A DNA stretch of 55,479 nt, from positions 1 through 55,479 of the forward strand of contig CANPXP010000014.1 of assembly GCA_947586255.1 (NCBI GenBank), written 5' to 3'. Source of the stretch: an uncultured Lachnospiraceae bacterium. GTDB taxonomy: Bacteria > Bacillota > Clostridia > Lachnospirales > Lachnospiraceae. This document shows positions 52,692-55,479 of this stretch, in pieces. A program made the position numbers and the translations under genes. The number at the start of each line of letters is the position of its first letter. Positions within the stretch are counted from its first letter, which is position 1. The notes under the pieces are model-generated. The model was not told the origin of the DNA and did no database searches. It was given only the letters and a program-made list of their open reading frames with translations.

Positions 52692-53669
52692 ATGGAGAAA
52701 CATATGAAGTTAATCATTCAGATTCCCTGCTATAACGAGGCGGAAACGCTGGAGATGACACTGAACGATCTGCCGCAGACGCTGGAGGGAATTGACTGTA
52801 TCGAGTATCTCATCATTGACGACGGCAGTACGGACAATACGGCGGAGGTGGCCCGCAGATGGGGCGTGCATCACATTGTGAGATTCCCGCAGAACAGAGG
52901 ACTCGCCAAAGGCTTCATGGCGGGGCTGGATGAATGCCTGAAAAACGGCGCCGACATCATCGTGAATACCGACGCGGACAACCAATACCGCGCGGAGGAT
53001 ATCGCGGCGCTGATCGCTCCGATTCTGGAAGGGCGCGCGGACGTCGTGATCGGGGCGAGGCCGATTGACGAGATCGAACATTTCTCCTTCATGAAGAAAT
53101 GTCTGCAGCATTTCGGAAGCTTTGTCATGCGCAGAGCCTCCGGGACGAATATACCGGATGCGCCCAGCGGTTTTCGGGCCCTGTCCAGAGAGGCGGCCCT
53201 GCGTACCAATGTGATCAACGATTACACCTACACCCTGGAGACCATCGTGCAGGCAGGCAGAGAGAAGATGGCGGTCACCAGCGTGCCGGTGCATATCAAT
53301 GAGGAGACGCGGCCTTCCAGACTGTTCCACAGCATGTGGAGCTATGTGAAGAAAAGCCTCGTGATTATCCTGCGGATCTACATGATGTATCAGCCGCTAA
53401 AAGCCTTTACCTACATGGCTTCCGTACCCACCCTGGTCGGGCTTTTGATCGGTTTCCGCTTTCTGTTCTACCGCTGGATGGGAGAGTCCGGCGGCCATGT
53501 GCAGTCGCTGATTCTCGGCTGCACCCTGCTCATCATGGGCTTCCTGACATTCATGATCGGGCTTTTGGCGGATGTGATCGCCGCCAACAGAAAAATCCTG
53601 CAGGATACGCAGTATCATGTGAGAAAAATGGAGACGCTGCCGCGCCGGCAGACGGATGGAGAGAAATAG
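52692..53669 (+). CDS. Family 2 glycosyltransferase, polyprenyl-phosphate sugar synthase type
   Basis: This 325-residue protein has a GT2 catalytic domain (about 1-230) with IIQIPCYNEAETLEMTL, the nucleotide-binding LIIDDGSTDNT, NTDADNQY (DxD) and ARPIDEIEHFS. Two C-terminal membrane helices (about 245-270 and 280-305) follow. This build matches DPM1/GtrB-like synthases that load a sugar onto undecaprenyl phosphate. It follows the GT-C gene by 38 bases and would supply its donor. The ATG at 52692 follows GGAAGAC at good spacing; MEKHMKLIIQIP is the family-like beginning. Confidence 0.9.
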   Translation: MEKHMKLIIQIPCYNEAETLEMTLNDLPQTLEGIDCIEYLIIDDGSTDNTAEVARRWGVHHIVRFPQNRGLAKGFMAGLDECLKNGADIIVNTDADNQYRAEDIAALIAPILEGRADVVIGARPIDEIEHFSFMKKCLQHFGSFVMRRASGTNIPDAPSGFRALSREAALRTNVINDYTYTLETIVQAGREKMAVTSVPVHINEETRPSRLFHSMWSYVKKSLVIILRIYMMYQPLKAFTYMASVPTLVGLLIGFRFLFYRWMGESGGHVQSLILGCTLLIMGFLTFMIGLLADVIAANRKILQDTQYHVRKMETLPRRQTDGEK

Positions 53670-53675
53670 AAGAAG

Positions 53676-55479
53676 ATGCTGTTGTCTGTCATTCTGCCGA
53701 TTTATAACGTAGAGCCGTACCTGAGGCAGTGCCTTGACAGCCTTCTGCGGGAACAATCGCTCCTGCGGGAGCACGGAGAACTTCTGCTGATCGACGACGG
53801 TTCCACGGACCGCTCCGGTGAGATCGCAGACCGCTATGCGTTGCGCTATCCGTTTCTACGGGTATTCCACAGGTCGAACGGAGGCGCGGCGGCGGCCAGA
53901 AATTTGGGCTTGCGCGAGGCTCAGGGAGAATGGATCTGGTTCGTCGATCCCGACGACTGGATTGCGGAAGGCGGCGTCGCCTGTGTGCTGGATGCTGTCG
54001 CGGCGTATCCGGCAGCGGACGTCATCCTGTTCGACGCTTTCCGGAACAGAGGAGACGGGGAGAAGGCATGGGAGCATTTCTCCAGGGCGGCCTCCTTTCA
54101 TAAGAAAAGCGACATAGAAGCCTTGCAGAGAATGGTTTTATATCCCGGGAACGGCGTGCCGATGGCCGCGCCGTGGGATAAGCTTTACCGCCATTCCTTT
54201 TTGATAAAGCATCATCTGCACTTCCCGGAGGAGTTGAAAGTGCTGGACGACATGGCGTTCAACACCGAGGTTCTCGGCGCGGCGAAGCGGGTGGTCTACT
54301 GTAAACGGAAAATCTACCATTACCGATATGCGGACGGCTCCATCACCCGCCGGTATGCGCCGGACAGACTGCGGCTGGATCGGGCCGTCTGGAAGTACCT
54401 GTTCCGCTGTCTGAGCGCCGCGGCCGAGGGCGGTATGACAAAAGCCGCCGCCGCGGCATTGGAAAGCGCCTGCGCGTGCAGGATCGTCAAATCCTTTGCC
54501 ATCTGCTGTAAACTGTGCTTTTTTCACCCGGACAACCCTGAGAAGTTCCGGGATCAGATACGGGATATGGAGGCGGCGCTTGCTCTTCCGGAATACCGCT
54601 GGGCATTCTCCCACGCAGCCTTCGCGGACGTCGAGTGGAAACTGAAAATTCTGCTCCTCCTGTACCGGCTGCACTTGTCCCGGTGTATCGCTCTGTTCGC
54701 CCTGGCGGAGACTTTCGTCTGTGGACGGCGCGGCGGCAGCAAATGGACCGGGCGGCAGAGGGATGATATACAAAAAGGCGGCAGACGGAAAACAGATGGG
54801 CAGAAAGCAGATAAGACGGGAGCAGTGCTCTTTGTCACCACCAAGGAAGCGTCCTACATCCGGAACGTGCAGGAGATACGGCTTCTGCGAGAACACGCAG
54901 CGGCTTGTCGTGTGATCGTTTCCGAGAGCAGATCATATCCGATACGGCTGCTCAGTGTATACGGGCGTCTCCTCTTTGCCGGGATGAGCCGGTATGACAC
55001 CGTGTTCGTGGGGTTTGCGCCGCAGTTGGTTCTGCCTCTGTGGCAGTGGAAGTTCCGCCGGCAAAAGCTTGTCGTTGACTTTTTTATCTCCTTCTACGAT
55101 ACGCTGTGCTTTGACAGGAAGCGGTTCCGACCCGAGGGCCTGGCCGGACGCCTGCTCTACTGCCTCGATCGGGCGACACTTCTGAGGGCGGATGAGGTGT
55201 ACTGCGACACGGCGGCTCACGCGGACTGGCTGGCAGCGACATTCGGGATAGCGAGGGCGAAGTGCCATGTCCTATACCTGGAGGCGGATCCGCGGATCTA
55301 TCATCCGCTGGGACTGCCCAGACCGCGCGCGCTGCAGGGACGCTTCACGGTTCTATATTTCGGAAGCGGCCTGCCGCTGCAGGGATGCGACGTCATACTG
55401 GAGGCCATGCGCCTGCTTGCCGGGGATGAGCGGTTCTATTTCCTCTATATCGGGCCGATTCGGGAGAAGCGCCTGCAGA
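53676..55479 (+). CDS. Fused GT2-GT4 glycosyltransferase, 3' end outside window
   Basis: The frame is open from the ATG at 53676 to the window edge (601 residues visible, no stop). Residues ~1-300 are a family 2 glycosyltransferase: LLSVILPIYNVEPYLRQCLDSL, LLIDDGSTDRSGEIA, NGGAAAARNLGL, WFVDPDDW, then KVLDDMAFN. From about 390 a second, GT4-like (GT-B fold) enzyme begins: GAVLFVTTKEASYIRNVQEI, then the start of its C-terminal half (FTVLYFGSGLPLQGCDVILEAMRLL) at the edge. One chain may thus add two sugars in a row. It starts six bases after the previous stop, so it belongs to the same operon. Confidence 0.88.
   Translation, partial: MLLSVILPIYNVEPYLRQCLDSLLREQSLLREHGELLLIDDGSTDRSGEIADRYALRYPFLRVFHRSNGGAAAARNLGLREAQGEWIWFVDPDDWIAEGGVACVLDAVAAYPAADVILFDAFRNRGDGEKAWEHFSRAASFHKKSDIEALQRMVLYPGNGVPMAAPWDKLYRHSFLIKHHLHFPEELKVLDDMAFNTEVLGAAKRVVYCKRKIYHYRYADGSITRRYAPDRLRLDRAVWKYLFRCLSAAAEGGMTKAAAAALESACACRIVKSFAICCKLCFFHPDNPEKFRDQIRDMEAALALPEYRWAFSHAAFADVEWKLKILLLLYRLHLSRCIALFALAETFVCGRRGGSKWTGRQRDDIQKGGRRKTDGQKADKTGAVLFVTTKEASYIRNVQEIRLLREHAAACRVIVSESRSYPIRLLSVYGRLLFAGMSRYDTVFVGFAPQLVLPLWQWKFRRQKLVVDFFISFYDTLCFDRKRFRPEGLAGRLLYCLDRATLLRADEVYCDTAAHADWLAATFGIARAKCHVLYLEADPRIYHPLGLPRPRALQGRFTVLYFGSGLPLQGCDVILEAMRLLAGDERFYFLYIGPIREKRLQ

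Overview
The window looks like chromosome from a GC-rich member of the Clostridia, most likely a Lachnospiraceae-type gut anaerobe. The support is Gram-positive style: an AddAB recombination pair instead of RecBCD, the rdgB-phosphoesterase gene order, DUF1700, DegV and YpsC-type proteins, a PPi-type phosphofructokinase, lipobox lipoproteins, strong AGGAGG ribosome binding sites, and tRNA genes without an encoded CCA. The genus cannot be decided by eye.

Layout. Bases 1-73 are the 3' end of a group II intron, followed by two sugar ABC permeases (194-2073). Next come small proteins, including a 50-residue Ser/Asn/Gln-rich one behind an AT-rich leader (2235-3620), a lipoprotein, and a housekeeping run: an rRNA methyltransferase, a degenerate amidase-like protein, RdgB and a phosphoesterase (3803-8139). 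A tRNA region (8194-12009) encodes Pro, Gly, Arg, His, Gln, Lys and Leu. It is scarred by repeats of tRNA 3' ends; one pair brackets an AT-rich acyltransferase gene. A MATE exporter and an SDR dehydrogenase lie in or next to this region.

From 12929 to 20227 a two-component system is divergent from two tandem lipoproteins that join a propeller-like N-terminus to a solute-binding-protein domain. Then come a membrane-anchored lipase, a PIN/RelB toxin-antitoxin pair, a second MATE exporter, a cation exchanger behind a yybP-ykoY (Mn2+) riboswitch, DegV and PPi-phosphofructokinase (20339-27931).

The most accessory-looking stretch is 28143-35331. It holds a lower-GC single-module NRPS-like protein (adenylation, carrier, condensation-like) whose pocket lacks the amino-acid-binding Asp, then a Cro/CI-type regulator with three operators, an MBOAT O-acyltransferase and an SGNH/DltD-like protein. 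A 72-base inverted repeat brackets the regulator-MBOAT-SGNH part, and a decayed PIN toxin lies at its right edge. A LacI regulator with its own promoter and operator precedes glycogen phosphorylase. Then come the methionine transporter metNIQ, addBA, a helix-turn-helix regulator, a secreted protein behind a G9 tract, and a surface-glycan block (GT-C enzyme, GT2 enzyme, fused GT2-GT4 enzyme) that runs off the right edge.

All calls are from reading sequence and recalled family motifs; no database search was run.
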